Shown one piece after another: positions 23,991 to 35,758 of a stretch of 64,000 nucleotides of DNA; position 1 is the first letter of the stretch, and each line of letters begins with the position of its first letter. Origin of the DNA: Lichtheimia corymbifera B2541 (Eukaryota > Mucoromycota > Mucoromycetes > Mucorales > Lichtheimiaceae). A model generated the notes under the pieces. That model did not search any database. It had not been told where the DNA came from and worked only from the letters and a program-made list of their open reading frames with translations. The stretch covers positions 330,945 through 394,944 of the forward strand of contig JNEU01001006.1 of the NCBI GenBank assembly GCA_000697475.1. The letters are read 5' to 3'. The position numbers and the translations under genes are program-made.

Positions 23991-24759
23991 TTATGCCGAT
24001 TCATGCATGGACAACATTACACAAGAAGGGCCTTCAGATATAATCTTGGCATAGCCACCCACTACTATATCAGCTCATGCACCGATTTATCAATGCATCA
24101 TCATCCCCAACAAACATTTATCACTCTTTGTGGTAACAGAAATACCCACGCCCACCATCCACATATAAACGAGGAGGATGTTGTCGCCTCCTATCGTGCA
24201 CCCACGCACCTCTTTCTTCCTTCATATCACTCTTTGGTTGCTTACAAGCTCATTGTCCCAGGTTTGTGAGTATCTCATTTCTTTCATCTTGTGAGTAAAC
24301 GCTGATTTTTGGGGTCATTCATATTAGTGCTTCATTGTTATCCTGGTTTCATTATCGTCATCGCGATGATATGGGGTTCTTTGTAATGAGGTAAAGCTTG
24401 ACCACATTGTTTGATGAATCGCATACTCATACACCATTCATATAGCTATTTCCGGTGATGCTTTTGAGAAAGATGGATTCGGCGACATGGTGTACCATCG
24501 TATGCGCAAATAGCAGAACCGACCGGTGAGCTTCATGCGGGGCTTAATCAAGTACTCCCGCAATGTTTTTTGATCAGCATCATGTTCAGCCAATAGCTGT
24601 GGCAATCGGAATGGCAACAAAACAAGAGAAATGGGTATGGAGGCAGCAGCTGCGCTTCTAATCTTGCGCAGAGCATAGATCGTGATATGGCGATACATGC
24701 CTTCGTGCATTGTCACAATCGGGCTTGTACCACACAAGCATCGGCCAGGAACTGACCTG
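23991..24759. other. Intergenic sequence between repeat block and nuclease remnant
   Basis: No gene recognised. A minus-strand ORF (24806-24438, 122 codons) overlaps it and has no known motif; the plus strand may hold further decayed exons of the nuclease-like remnant. Confidence 0.25.
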
Positions 24760-25211
24760 ATGAGCAAAGCGGTTTTGAACAACTGCGCGGTCACCGAAAT
24801 GTTCATGGGGCCGTCGTTGGTATGGCAACTGCTATCTTTATATCACTTACTCGCAGCTAACTCTTACTAATAGGATCTAACTGCAAGGGCAAGCACAGTT
24901 GCCGACCAACAGAATGGGTGGATGGCCGTCGTGGTGATATCTTGTACGCACCTGCGGAGCCAGCTACTACTGCCATGCCCACCTGTCGTTGTAGAAATAC
25001 AACACACTGTCAATGCGTCCTACATGCGTCGTTTGGTGAATTACTGCGGACATGTTTTTGATGAATACTACGTTGAGCCGATAGCGATCACCATTGAAAT
25101 CAACACCACCAGCAACGAAATCAGCAACAAGGTGACAGCTGCACCTAAGGTCCAATATTTCACAAAGTTGCCCAGCGACTATTGGGCACAGCATCACTAT
25201 TCCTATCATTG
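24760..25211 (+). pseudogene. Frameshifted PD-(D/E)XK nuclease-like fragment (Rpn/PDDEXK_2-like)
   Basis: An apparent exon ending near 24820 (HRNVHGAVV) splices by a GTATGG...TAATAG intron to sequence from 24873 reading CKGKHSCRPTEWVDGRRGDILYAP. The next conserved block, PPVVVEIQHTVNASYMRRLV, is in another frame, so a one-base frameshift lies near 24975-24990. The D of GDILY and the E-x-Q of VEIQ are spaced like the active site of PD-(D/E)XK enzymes of the ExQ type. The C-terminal part (FDEYYVEPIAITIEI...WAQHHY) is intact to a stop at 25211. It probably derives from a mobile or multicopy nuclease family; no intact start is seen. Confidence 0.45.
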
Positions 25212-25703
25212 ACCTCCCTTTGATTTCGCATTTGGTAACACCTGCCAACTTTGTATCAACACGACCCACAACGCAATGCAGCAGTGCAGCTTCCTTCTCA
25301 TGCATCCTCTTATATGCAGATGCATGTCTCTGTAAATAATCGCAGCAGCACACCATCCAAGAACAGTATGCCACATACAAAAAGACCACCAACCATGTTT
25401 ACAAGCATTCTTATGCAAAGGCGTATGCAAATATACCTAACAGAGAAAATTCACTGTATTCACATTCATCATCTTTAATAAAAAGGGGCATGTTTTTCTA
25501 TCATCTAGTGGCTATTGTTATCCGTGTATATGGGGATGGGACCAGCAGGGAGCCGTGAGATAAAAGGATCAGGTTTGATGATTGATACATGGAGCACAAA
25601 GAAATTGAAAGCGGATGGAGCTGGCAGCATCGGCATAGGAGGAGCTTGATTGATTTGCTGAGACTGCTCTGATTTGAAAACCCAAACTTTTCTTTCACAT
25701 CCC
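25212..25703. other. Promoter region of the TRM6 gene
   Basis: No gene seen. Short ORFs on both strands lack motifs. The plus-strand 5' leader of TRM6 ends in CCCATG at 25701-25706. Confidence 0.35.
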
Positions 25704-27601
25704 ATGACTGATACCAGCAATACTAGCGTTGCACCCACCGTGGTTCCAGTCGTATCCACTGTAGACGATATCACTGAAGACTTTCCTCATGTCCGTGCCG
25801 ACCAATACGTGTTGATCCAAATGCCTAGTGGCAATGTCAAGATCGTCAGTCTTAAACCCAACACGTGAGTCCTTTTAAACCGATCTATGCATACACCTCT
25901 CCCAATATCACTCACATGGTCACGATCGTAGCCAAGTCTCCCTCGGCAAGTTCGGCACATTCAATTCGGATAACCTGATCGACAAGCCGTTTGGTGTTTC
26001 GTACGAGATCTATGACGATAAGGGTAGCATTCGGCCTGTGCGCAACTGGGCTCTTGACGTTGTCGGTAAGTCAATGTTGGATGGATATGTATATATGGTG
26101 AGTAGGCGTGTATCTAATGGGGATATGTATTCTTATAGAGGAAACCAATGCCAACAATCAAATGATTATCGACAACGCGGCAGTGCAAAAGCTATCCCAT
26201 CAAGAAGTGGAAACACTCAAAGCCGAGAGCTTAAAGGGCAACCTGTCAAACGACGTACGCGATAACACATTGTATGATCAATGCATGATATTCATTACGA
26301 TATGGGTCATCTTTTAGGAAATCATTCAAAAGATCATCGCATCGCACGCTGAATTCGATAAGAAGACCGAGTTCTCAAAAGCCAAATACATTGAACGCAA
26401 AAAGAAAAAGTAGGTTACCGGTTGGATGTATATATTTGTGTGTGTGGATGCAATGGTATTCATGGTCAAAATTAGGTTTATGAAGGTGTTTACCCCTGTT
26501 CGGCCGACGTTGTATCAAATCAACGAGTTATTCTTCAACAAGAATCCAGAAAAGATCAAGCAAGTCCATCCGCTTTATATACATATCATGGATTTTACTA
26601 ACAAGCATGAGTAGGGGTCTGCGTGTGGATACTCTTTCACAAATCCTCAGTTTGGCCAATGTGCGATCCAATAGCAAGGTCCTGGTAGTTGACGACACAC
26701 AAGGCCTTATCGTTTCTGCTGTCGCTGAGCGTATGGGTGGATACGGCACGGTTGTTGCTATTCATGATGGTGACAACCACAACTATGACGTTTTGCGATA
26801 CATGAACTTTTCTCGACGTATCCTTGACACTATACACACAGTGCCATTATCCAAAATCGACCCCGCTGATCCTAATGGTATGAGATGAATGCTCATTGGA
26901 CAAGGGAAAATATAGTATTAATATGCTGATGTATGTAGATCCATTCGAGGAAAAGACCCAAGAAGAAATTGATGCGATGGAAGAATTTGCACGTCGACGT
27001 TATGAGAGAAGGAAGAATGTGGCGGATGCCAAGGCAAGGAATCGTGAGTTACTATTTGAAGGCAAATTTGATGCGTAAGTGAGCAGGATACACGTTCATA
27101 AAGTATGACCACTGACATTAAGGAATCACAGATTGATTATATCCTCTCCATACGAACCTTCCACGGTTGTCGAACGCCTATTCCCTTACATTTCTGGTTC
27201 AAGACGTATCGTCATTTATGGATTCACAAAGGATGTGCTTATCGATACAGCAGCATGGATGCGTAAATCAACAAGTTACTTGTCAGTGGATATCTCAGAA
27301 AGCTCCTTGCGACAATATCAGGTATGTGAAGTTGGAGGGGGGGGGAGGAAGTTAAGCATGATGGCAGGATTTAACGCAATGGGATTGGTCATAGGTCTTA
27401 CCAGGTCGGACGCACCCTGAGATGACTACCAGTGGTGGCGGTGGCTACTTGTTATCTGCACTCAAAGTCATTGATTGTCCTGAGGATATGGCCATTGTCT
27501 TCCAGAATGAGATGGATGCAAGGAAAAACAAGAAGCAAAAGCGTGATAAGAAGGCCAATGAATCGAAAAAGCAAAAAGAGCAACAACAACAACAATCATA
27601 A
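25704..27601 (+). CDS. TRM6: tRNA (adenine58-N1)-methyltransferase non-catalytic subunit TRM6 (Gcd10)
   Basis: Nine exons (25704-25864, 25932-26065, 26139-26254, 26318-26409, 26476-26559, 26615-26877, 26939-27074, 27132-27321, 27395-27601) give 460 aa. Conserved blocks: ADQYVLIQMPSGN, LGKFGTFNSDNLIDKPFG, FTPVRPTLYQINELFFNKNP, GLRVDTLSQILSLANV, KVLVVDDTQGLIVSAVAERMGG and PGRTHPEMTTSGGGGYLLSA, all typical of Gcd10/TRM6. It lacks a working SAM site and forms the tRNA-binding half of the TRM6-TRM61 m1A58 enzyme in the nucleus; TRM61 is not in this window. A Lys-rich tail closes the protein. Intron 5 (26560-26614, 55 bp) has a GC donor (AA|GCAAGT), the only junction that joins KNPEKIK to GLRVDT in frame. 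The gene converges with the PPPDE gene, stops 58 bp apart. Confidence 0.95.
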
Positions 27602-27659
27602 TATGTGTAGTTTCTTTTTAATAATAATATTATAAAGTTGATATCTTGTATAGAATAAT

Positions 27660-30081
27660 CTAAGGTGATGGGGGTTGTACAAGTTGAATGACTTCTCGAG
27701 AAAGTGCAGCGATGGATGTAGTTTTGATAATCTTTTCAGTCTTTTTCGTTTCAATCACTTGCTTGATATCCAATGCTGACAATAGCTCGGCAACTGATGA
27801 TTGTTCTGGTGCAAGGAAAACAAACTTGGCAATGGAAGCCAACAACCGATGTACTAGTAGTAGTGGGTAATAGTGAGTCGTATAGCCCCATCCATTGATA
27901 TATAAAAAGAAAAAACTCACCAACTTCTTCGTCTGTTTCCTTGTTCAAAACATCCATGACAGCACTCACGATCTCAATTTGCCAATCATCATCCTCCTGC
28001 TCTGGCATACCCGATAAGTAACCATCATCTTGCTCCTTCTTCAGGCGTTCATTGGCAACAGTCGTTGAGCAGTTGAAAGCAAGGGATGCTGCTGTTTGTC
28101 GCACCTGACTCTCAGGGGAAAGAAGGCTGTTGATCAAAAGTTGCGTCAAGGATGCACGGTGGGAAGCGGTTGGTAGCGTGGAGGTGAAGTAGGTTGTGAC
28201 AAGGTGTTCATGAGCAAACAGATTACAAGCCTACAATACTATATGAGTATATATGACTATTAACATAGTCATCTTTTTAATTTACCACACGAAGCGTCAT
28301 CAGCAGGGATGCCTTGGGTATACTTGTTTGCTTGTAACCATTCTCAATGACGCGTACCAATTGTGAGCCTGAAACACCCAAAGTGTCATTAGCATCCTCC
28401 AATATCATCCACCAGCTGCTAGGTTGACTTACAGTCCTTCATGTAAAAATCGGCAGCGTGTTGTGTTGCTAGCAATGTCCGAAAGATATCCAACAATGGG
28501 AACTGGTGATCCATCGGGAGCTTATCCAAGAGCTTGTCTATGAGGTATATTTGTTAGTCTTTTGCAGGATTATCCAAGGTTACTAAGCTCACCTAGCAGC
28601 TGATGCCAATGCTGCATATCAAGTGACTTTGCATCATTTTGCTGTATAGCAGTTTTGCTTTGGGAAAGGGTGCGTTGCTCTTGTTCATTCAATTCAATCT
28701 TGTCTTGTTCTAGGAACGACTCGAGTTTGCCAAAGATCATGTCCGTTTTTCCAGGTGTGGCATACAGCACAGGCTTGTTGGGTAGGTTGACAACATTACG
28801 TAGCTGAATCTTGCGATGAGGATGCGCTATTTGCAACATGATATCAGCTTTCCCATGCACATGCATAATTGGCATGACTTACGTGGATATGCCGTAAATA
28901 GTAATAGGTTGACAGAACTTTGCAGCTCGGCATAATTGGCACCTCGAAAGTCAGAAAACTAAAAGGAGAATGCATTGAGAATCCACTGATGTTGGCAATA
29001 ACCTCCCATAATTACCTTTTGTCCTTGGTGGAAAAGCATGAAGGTGGGTGTTGCACGAATACCATACTTTGATGCTGCATCAAATGCGACCGAGGTATCC
29101 ACAATGACACCAAGGATTTTGATCTTTGTACCACCCGTCGAGTTCTTTTCCTCCATTAACCTTTCAAAATCAGGCTTGATCATTCGACAAGGAGGACATG
29201 TAGCCGATGTGAAGAACACAACAACTGCCTTGTAAGATTGGATCCACTGTTCTAGGCTGGCAAGGTTTTGAGCTGTTTGCACGGGCTTAGGTGGAGCTGA
29301 TATAGCTGCTGACGAGATATTCTGCAAAAGGGATTGGGCGTTGTCGGATGGTTGTGCTGAAGAAGGAGGTGGTGCGGTTGCTGAAGGTGCTGCTTGTTGA
29401 GATTGACCAAACATGTTCTCGATCATAGGAAGCATGGATTGACCAAAAGGGCTAATATGCCATATGTCAGATGAAACTCGAAATAGTGTCATTGCGTGTC
29501 CTTATGCTTACGTGTTCAAAAAGTCGGAAGGCAAACTTGTAATATGACTTGGGATGCTTTTGCCTGTCAAGAACTGACACATATTCTCGGAAAAGGTGTT
29601 GCAGTTGAAATCAAGCAAGTGGTACTTTTCAGGTCTATCACAAAGCACATCAATAACATGTATTCATTACCAATATGATGATATAAACTTACGTAAACAC
29701 ACTGCGTTGACTCTCAATGTATTCCAATACCACCTCCGGAGGCAAATATGTCTCGCCCATATCAATGATCTCTAACGGTTGGCCATGATGCGTAGCACCT
29801 AACAACCCATATATGAATAAATGCCATCCACTATAAAAGTCGAGTTTTTACCTGGTGACGAAGTAAGGATGCCTTGACCGTAATAGAACTCTTGTCCAAA
29901 GACAACGACTGAAGTATGCCAAATGCCATCTTGTCAAGTAGGTACAATGTGTATTAGATATTGCTCATGTACCGGTCATGTTCCTCTTACCAATTTGTCG
30001 CCCTGTCAGAGACATTGACATTTGCTTGGCAAGTCCATTGGATAGGTCGTAAATGTAAAGCTTCACTGCTTCGCCTGTCAT
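27660..30081 (-). CDS. PPPDE (DeSI-like) peptidase - thioredoxin - PUL domain fusion protein
   Basis: Eleven exons (30081-29991, 29929-29852, 29798-29693, 29634-29512, 29451-29016, 28958-28883, 28826-28593, 28537-28433, 28368-28286, 28230-27921, 27853-27660) encode 611 aa. Residues 1-~140 are a PPPDE/DeSI thiol peptidase fold: VKLYIYDLSNG, GIWHTSVVVFGQEFYYG with the catalytic His, and LLDFNCNTFS with the catalytic Cys. A Pro/Ser-rich linker follows, then a thioredoxin domain (~185-285) with active site CPPC in FFTSATCPPCRMI. The remainder (~290-611) is an armadillo-like PUL domain (KASLLMTLRVACNLF, VRQTAASLAFNCS), the fold that in Ufd3/PLAA binds Cdc48/p97. It may deconjugate SUMO or ubiquitin with Cdc48 recruitment; this is inference from the domain set. 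Confidence 0.9.
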
Positions 30082-30881
30082 TTTCCAAAGAGATCGATTC
30101 GAAAGAGAGAGAAAGAGAAGACTGTGAATGGCTCGTAGGAACAATTGGCGTGTGCCTTGTTAAGCTGCCAAACTCAGCACGCCACGCACAACCCATTTCA
30201 ACGACATGCATGTGTAACCTTGTCATTCATCTTGGGCTCTGGTGTAGCTAGGCTTGCATGATCCCTTACTATATACACATCAAATTCTCAGTACAGCAGT
30301 ATATAAAGTATACATGTTATATGATGGGTTATTTGGAGGAAGATACTGGGCATTAGAGGGGGGGGTATGGATCAACAAGTACATAGCAACACAGCATTAA
30401 CTTTGGATGATTGGAAGTCTTGTCATCGGGAATGGGAGTTGGTCTATTCATTTATTGTGCTCCAGTATGAGTGGCCTCTTGAATCCAAAACCATGTATAG
30501 AATGCTTTCATTATACGCGTAAAAATAACTACTATGGATACCTTTAAGGGAAAGGAGCAAGATGGTGTACTGCTTGGTGTCATGCTGTATGAAAGAGGAA
30601 TCATCCATTGTTATTGATATAATGGGGCACGCATAAAAAGAAATGAACATGTGCCAATTCTCCACTCAAATACAAAGGACAACGCCCTTCAGATTTATTG
30701 ATCAATATCTACATAGCTATCTACATATGCAATGGATGATGATGGTGATAAGCAATCGACCTTTCGAGAGACGTCGGAGAATCAAGTGCATTTACTCAGT
30801 GAGGCATCCCAAACATAAACCTTGGGAGGAGGTGTTTCTTTAAGCAATGAAAGTGCTCCGACTTGCACAGTCTTTCACCCA
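30082..30881. other. Divergent promoter region between PPPDE and URI1 genes
   Basis: 800 bp, AT-rich, with a poly-G run near 30356-30365. Short ORFs (29987-30251 and 30444-30843) have no motifs. The URI1 frame stays open upstream of 30882 for 20 codons, so a short upstream start or exon is possible. Confidence 0.35.
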
Positions 30882-33444
30882 ATGGAATCTGAACTTGGTG
30901 AACTCGCAGGATCCTTCCAACAATGGTCTGAACACTTGAACAACCAAAAGAAACTCTTGGAATCGGAGATCGATCGCCTCAAATCCTTCCAGAAAGACCA
31001 CAATGCTCTTGAAAAGCAGCTAAAGACTTTGCCTGATAAAACGACGCGATCTGCCATGGTAAGTTGTCAACACTCGATCACTATGCACCCTTCAAGTCAA
31101 GTACTAACATATCCATAGATCCCAATCGGCAGTCTAGCGTTCATGCCAGGAAAGTTCATTCACACCAACGAGATCACTGTTTATCTTGGAAGCAACTATT
31201 ATGTGGAACGATCTGCCAAGCAAGCTCTTGAAATACTTGATCGCCGCAAACAAGGTGAGAAGTGAAGTGAGCCATACGCTATGTGGCATGAGATTTATCT
31301 ATTTCCATTCTAGTGGTGAAGGACAATTTGAGGCTGCTTGAGGAACAACTCAAAGGATTGTCGTCCAAAGAGGAGGCTAAATTTGGTGCATTTCCTTCTA
31401 GTGATATGGGTGTAAGTTACTTTGTTTAATGCACGTATTGGGATATGAAGGGTATCTAATGAAACTTTTTAGGTCAACGAAGAGGGATTACCCATCATGG
31501 AGATTCGTGAGGAGCTACCAGAAGAAGGCGATCAACAGCAGCAGGCCACAGCGAGTCAACCTGAACCAGCAAAGCCTGTCAACAGCTCAGTAAAAGAAAA
31601 TGTCACATCAGCTGAAAAGCCCGTTGCCAACGACGACAACAAACATATGAAGGATGTCATGGCGTTACTTGAGCAACTTGACGGAGAGGATGAGGATGAG
31701 GAAGAATATGTCGAACAAGAGGAAAAGTCTTTGCGAGAGAGGATCATGGAACATACAAAGGAGGAAGAGAGTGACGAGGATACTGATGACGACGAATTGG
31801 ATGATCGATATGACACCGAGATTGCGGATAACCTGTTCGACCATTTCGATGATGATGAGGAATATGCAATCGAAGGCGTTGTGGAACAAGAAGATGCAAC
31901 TATTCATGATGGGGACAACGACGAACCACAGCCAGAGGCACCATCTTTAGTACCCAATGTGATTGAAAGCACCATTCAAGAGACACCCACAGTAAGCGAT
32001 GCGACTAAAGAAAAGGTCGAAGCAACTCAGCAAGAGCAACCAGCAAAGGTGAAAACCGCGGTTGAAGCATCATCGTCAACGTCTTCCGAGCCGGCCTCGA
32101 CACCCAAAAAGATCTCCAAATTCAAAGCAGCTCGCAATCAAGATCGGATACAGGCTCCAGAGACAACCAATGAATCACATCAGCCAGCTTCAACATCCAT
32201 TGATGAACAACAGATACCAGCTGTGAAACCAGTAACTTCACCAGCAACCGCCCCAAAGAAAGTGTCCAAATTTAAAGCAGCACGCCAACAGCACGCCGAA
32301 ATTCCTACAGTTGAAGCAGCTGATAGCAATGCATCATCTTCAGTGCCACCAAGAAAGAATCACGCTCGAAGTATTCCTGAAGTACAATCTGCCAAACAGC
32401 AACCTTCAGCATCCAACGAGCCATCAATAGCACCTATTCAGAAACGTGGCATTCCTGTGGTAGAATCGGCAGGTGCCAAGAAGACTTCACGGTTCAAAGC
32501 AGCACGGCAACAAGCTCGAGAGAACAAGACGACCATAGAGCCTCCATCATCTGCATCACCTATCAGCAATAGTGGTAACGTACCATCCAAAGATGAGAAT
32601 GGCAAAAGGAGGGTGACCTGGGATGAAGTAGCGACAGTGCAGGAACACGATCGCTCTGCAGCACCATCTGAAGCTACCTCCTCCGACACATACAAGTCGC
32701 CTGTGAAACAAGAATCTGACAATGCTACGACTACGGCGCTTCCTCAAGTCATACGATCACCAGCTGATATTTTCAAAGTGGTCAAAGCACAACGGCAGAT
32801 TTTGTTGGACGACGGCTATCCATCCCTTGACACAGGCGAGGATAATTTTGATGAGGCTGAGAGCACCATTGTTACCATGGATGAATTACGACATTCCGCA
32901 AATCTCGGCAAACAAGAATTATGGCAACTCAAAGTGGAGCCTGACAACCCAATATTATACAACAATCATCAGATGCCTCAAGAGCAGACTAGTTTGCCAA
33001 AGATGCCAAAGAGTAAACTTGATACCAACATCATGAAGGGCTCTGTGCTTGAACGAGAAATCGAAGCTGTCGACTTGGAACAAGTGGAGGCTGACATGGA
33101 TCTGCGTGAGGTACGTACACGTTGACTATTGCATATCCAAGGCCCTTTTTAATCTTTATGTCTAGGTGACAAGCAGCTACCATAAAAAGAAGTATGATAT
33201 TGTGGCAGCGATGGGTGGCTATACATTTGAACCCAAAGATACTTTCGAGGTAATATAAGAGGATTAGGATACTACAAATGACAAGACTAATGGATTTTAT
33301 GTATAGGTTGTAGATGAAGAACTGCCATTGCCATCAGCACAAGCCGAGAAGAAGAAATCACAGCCTGAGCCTGAAGAGAAACCAAAGAAAATGTCCAGGT
33401 TCAAGGCCGCACGACTTGCAAAACTCGATAGACCAGAAGAGTAG
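30882..33444 (+). CDS. URI1/Bud27 unconventional prefoldin
   Basis: Six exons (30882-31058, 31119-31254, 31314-31411, 31473-33110, 33166-33249, 33307-33444) give 756 aa. Residues 1-~130 form an alpha-prefoldin: coiled coil, then IPIGSLAFMPGKFIHTNEI and VYLGSNYYVERSAKQAL, a second helix ending EEQLKGL. This order is diagnostic of URI/Bud27. A long acidic, disordered middle follows (DGEDEDEEEYVEQEE near 175). Four repeats of KK-x-S-[KR]-FKAAR occur, from about 32104, 32251, 32476 and 33381; the family's C-terminal DUF3835 carries this type of motif. RRVTWDEV and YDIVAAMGGYTFEP are also present. The protein acts in the R2TP/prefoldin-like assembly of RNA polymerases (RPB5) and in TOR-linked translation. 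It converges with B56. Confidence 0.9.
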
Positions 33445-33562
33445 TGATGGATACAGAATATACATCATTAATGTGAAACAGAATGTGATGAATGGGATGT
33501 CTTTTTGTGGGGTGGCGGTGTATCAATATTACAAATATGCGGGTGAGAGGGGCCGGTACAGA

Positions 33563-35758
33563 TCAGCATACGTTGTCGCTTGCAGGTTGTGGTGTCAAAG
33601 CACAGGCACGTTGCTCTAATTTACGCCATACCATTTCACGATGTTGTCGATGCCTTTGCCTTTGAATAATTGGATTAGCTCTTGATATATACATACCTTG
33701 CTGGGGGAAAAGGGGTTTCATGCGTACCTGTCGATCTCTTCTTGCCTAAAATGGTGTGTGCATTCATCAAACAATCCTGGATTGATATCAACAAACATCC
33801 TCAGCGCCGTATACACCAGACCATGAATTGCCCTATATTAAAAAATATTGCCTATTTCAGCTTGCTGTCCCAGAAATGGCCATTCACCCTATAAAAGTAG
33901 ATGTGCTTTACCTATTCCAATGGCGTTTAGAATGATCATATAGCGGAGGAAACATGATTGGCATCACAGTGTCGATATTGCAGCTGATCAGATTCACAAT
34001 GTAATCGTTATTCCAGAAATAAAGAGCGCGTTCCGCAACCTAAAGCATGGTGGTGAGGATATAAAATAAATGGTATCGAGGGATTAAACATATACCTGAA
34101 AGTGAGGGCTTGAGACACACTGTGCGAGACGCTGAAATACGGGGACCATCACTGGAGCCAATTCGATAGAATCAGTAACATCAAGGATGTTTTCAAGTTC
34201 ACCAAGGTATAAGACTTCTTTGCTGCTATTCACTTTTGGCCAATACCGCAGTAGAGCGTTTATGACCTGGTTTATATAGCATTACTCGCTTGTTATCAGT
34301 GTCTTCTCATGCACCCCCCACATACCTCTGGTGTCAGTGTTGGATCCTTTTCTAGGAATTGAACGACGCAATAATCCAGCTGAGGGTGATATAAAGCAAG
34401 TGATGGCGCTTTGTGGAGGGGCATCAGTACACGGAACAAAAAGGTCTTGTGCTCTTCTTTGAGTGGCAAAGCAAATCCATTGATAATGCTATTGTATGCT
34501 GTGAGGATCACGTTTGCCACAACCTCCAATTTCATTCCATGTTTACCTTCCTAAGATCTCTAATAGTTCAGCAATGCCATTGAATCGCTCCGTTTCATAT
34601 ATAAATTGCAAAAAGACGTGGTTGATGGATTTGCGTATGAACGCTCGTAGGTTCAGGAATTTTCCATAAATGCGATGTAAGATCGTTTTGAGCAGATCAC
34701 GCTCACGTGGATCCTCGGTATCAAACAACTCCAATAGCTACACGTATGATATATAATAAGTGACACTGATAATGAGTTTTGTAAATGTCTGTGTATGGAT
34801 GTACCTGTAATACAAACTTGTGATCGATATGCCGTTTAGCTGCATGAGAGTTAAAATCGGGTGATTCAATGAACCTCAAAAAGATCTCATACACCAATTG
34901 GATATGTGGCCATGCTGTTTCAAATGCTGGTTCTTCCTCATCTGTGTCGAAAGCTTCATTATACATATCCGTTTGAGGTGGGATCGTCCGAAAAAGGTTG
35001 ACAGTAAACTATATCCGTAGCATTGATGCGTCATTAAGATATACCAGTGTCCCCTGATACTGCTACTTACCATGCGGACAATGTCGGCATAAATAGTTGG
35101 GTTGATAGCACCACGAGCAGTTGAGATATAATCAAGGATCTCCTGTAATGCGCTGCGCTTGATCTCCTTATTCATCAAATCAGAGGATACGTTATCAAAG
35201 TCGAAAAGCACTTGGCATTGGTTGAGCTTCTTAAGCATCAGATCTTGTCTCTCTGAAGGTGCCACCTCTTTGAAATACAGGGGGTTAGGTAAGCATTATG
35301 TATGTGATACAGCAAGAATGTTGCGTTACCATGGAAATCGGGATAGCGTTCAAGTTCGACCTAGTGTGCGACATGGAAACGAGATGATTTTTGACGACGA
35401 GGAAGCTTCCCAATAGGTAAGATCGTATCCTTTGGCATCATAGGTGAGCAACTGACGCCTTCTTGTTGAGATCGGTTCAATACTGGTGGTGGTGCCTGAA
35501 ATCCTGCAGTGTCACCAAGCTGGCTTTCCTGCAATCAAATAACGCTCAGCAGCCCATTACAAGTCAAGTTAAGAAGAGCAATGTCTACCTACATGCTGCA
35601 GATCAGATGCCAATGTAGAGGTTTTTCGAGATCGCGGTTCGGAAGATTTGGATCTTGTCAGCTAGGGTGGAATGCCAAAACGCGAAAAGTCAGTCTTCGG
35701 CGACATGGTAACACAGCATCACATCCAAACTCACCACGCCTTTCAGACCTTTCATCAT
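33563..35758 (-). CDS. PP2A regulatory subunit B' (B56/Rts1 family), with an in-frame TAG
   Basis: Eleven exons (35758-35735, 35661-35593, 35528-35330, 35267-35071, 35008-34805, 34737-34547, 34488-34326, 34266-34096, 34039-33912, 33832-33728, 33659-33563) form a 516-codon frame. B56 signatures: [118 protein letters not shown] and [17 protein letters not shown]. It directs PP2A to substrates in mitosis and stress. One TAG (35361-35363) interrupts exon 3 exactly between SSRFHVAH and [10 protein letters not shown], blocks that are contiguous in fungal homologues. It may be a nonsense mutation or base error (CAG to TAG). Alternatively a 96-bp intron (GTCAGT at 35456 to CACTAG at 35361) removes it in frame, losing the conserved [10 protein letters not shown]. 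The last intron acceptor is less certain. Confidence 0.85.

Noticed and set aside
31556..31907. Minus-strand Ser-rich and Ile/Leu-rich ORFs inside URI1
   Set aside because: Antisense translations of the acidic Asp/Glu-rich coding region.
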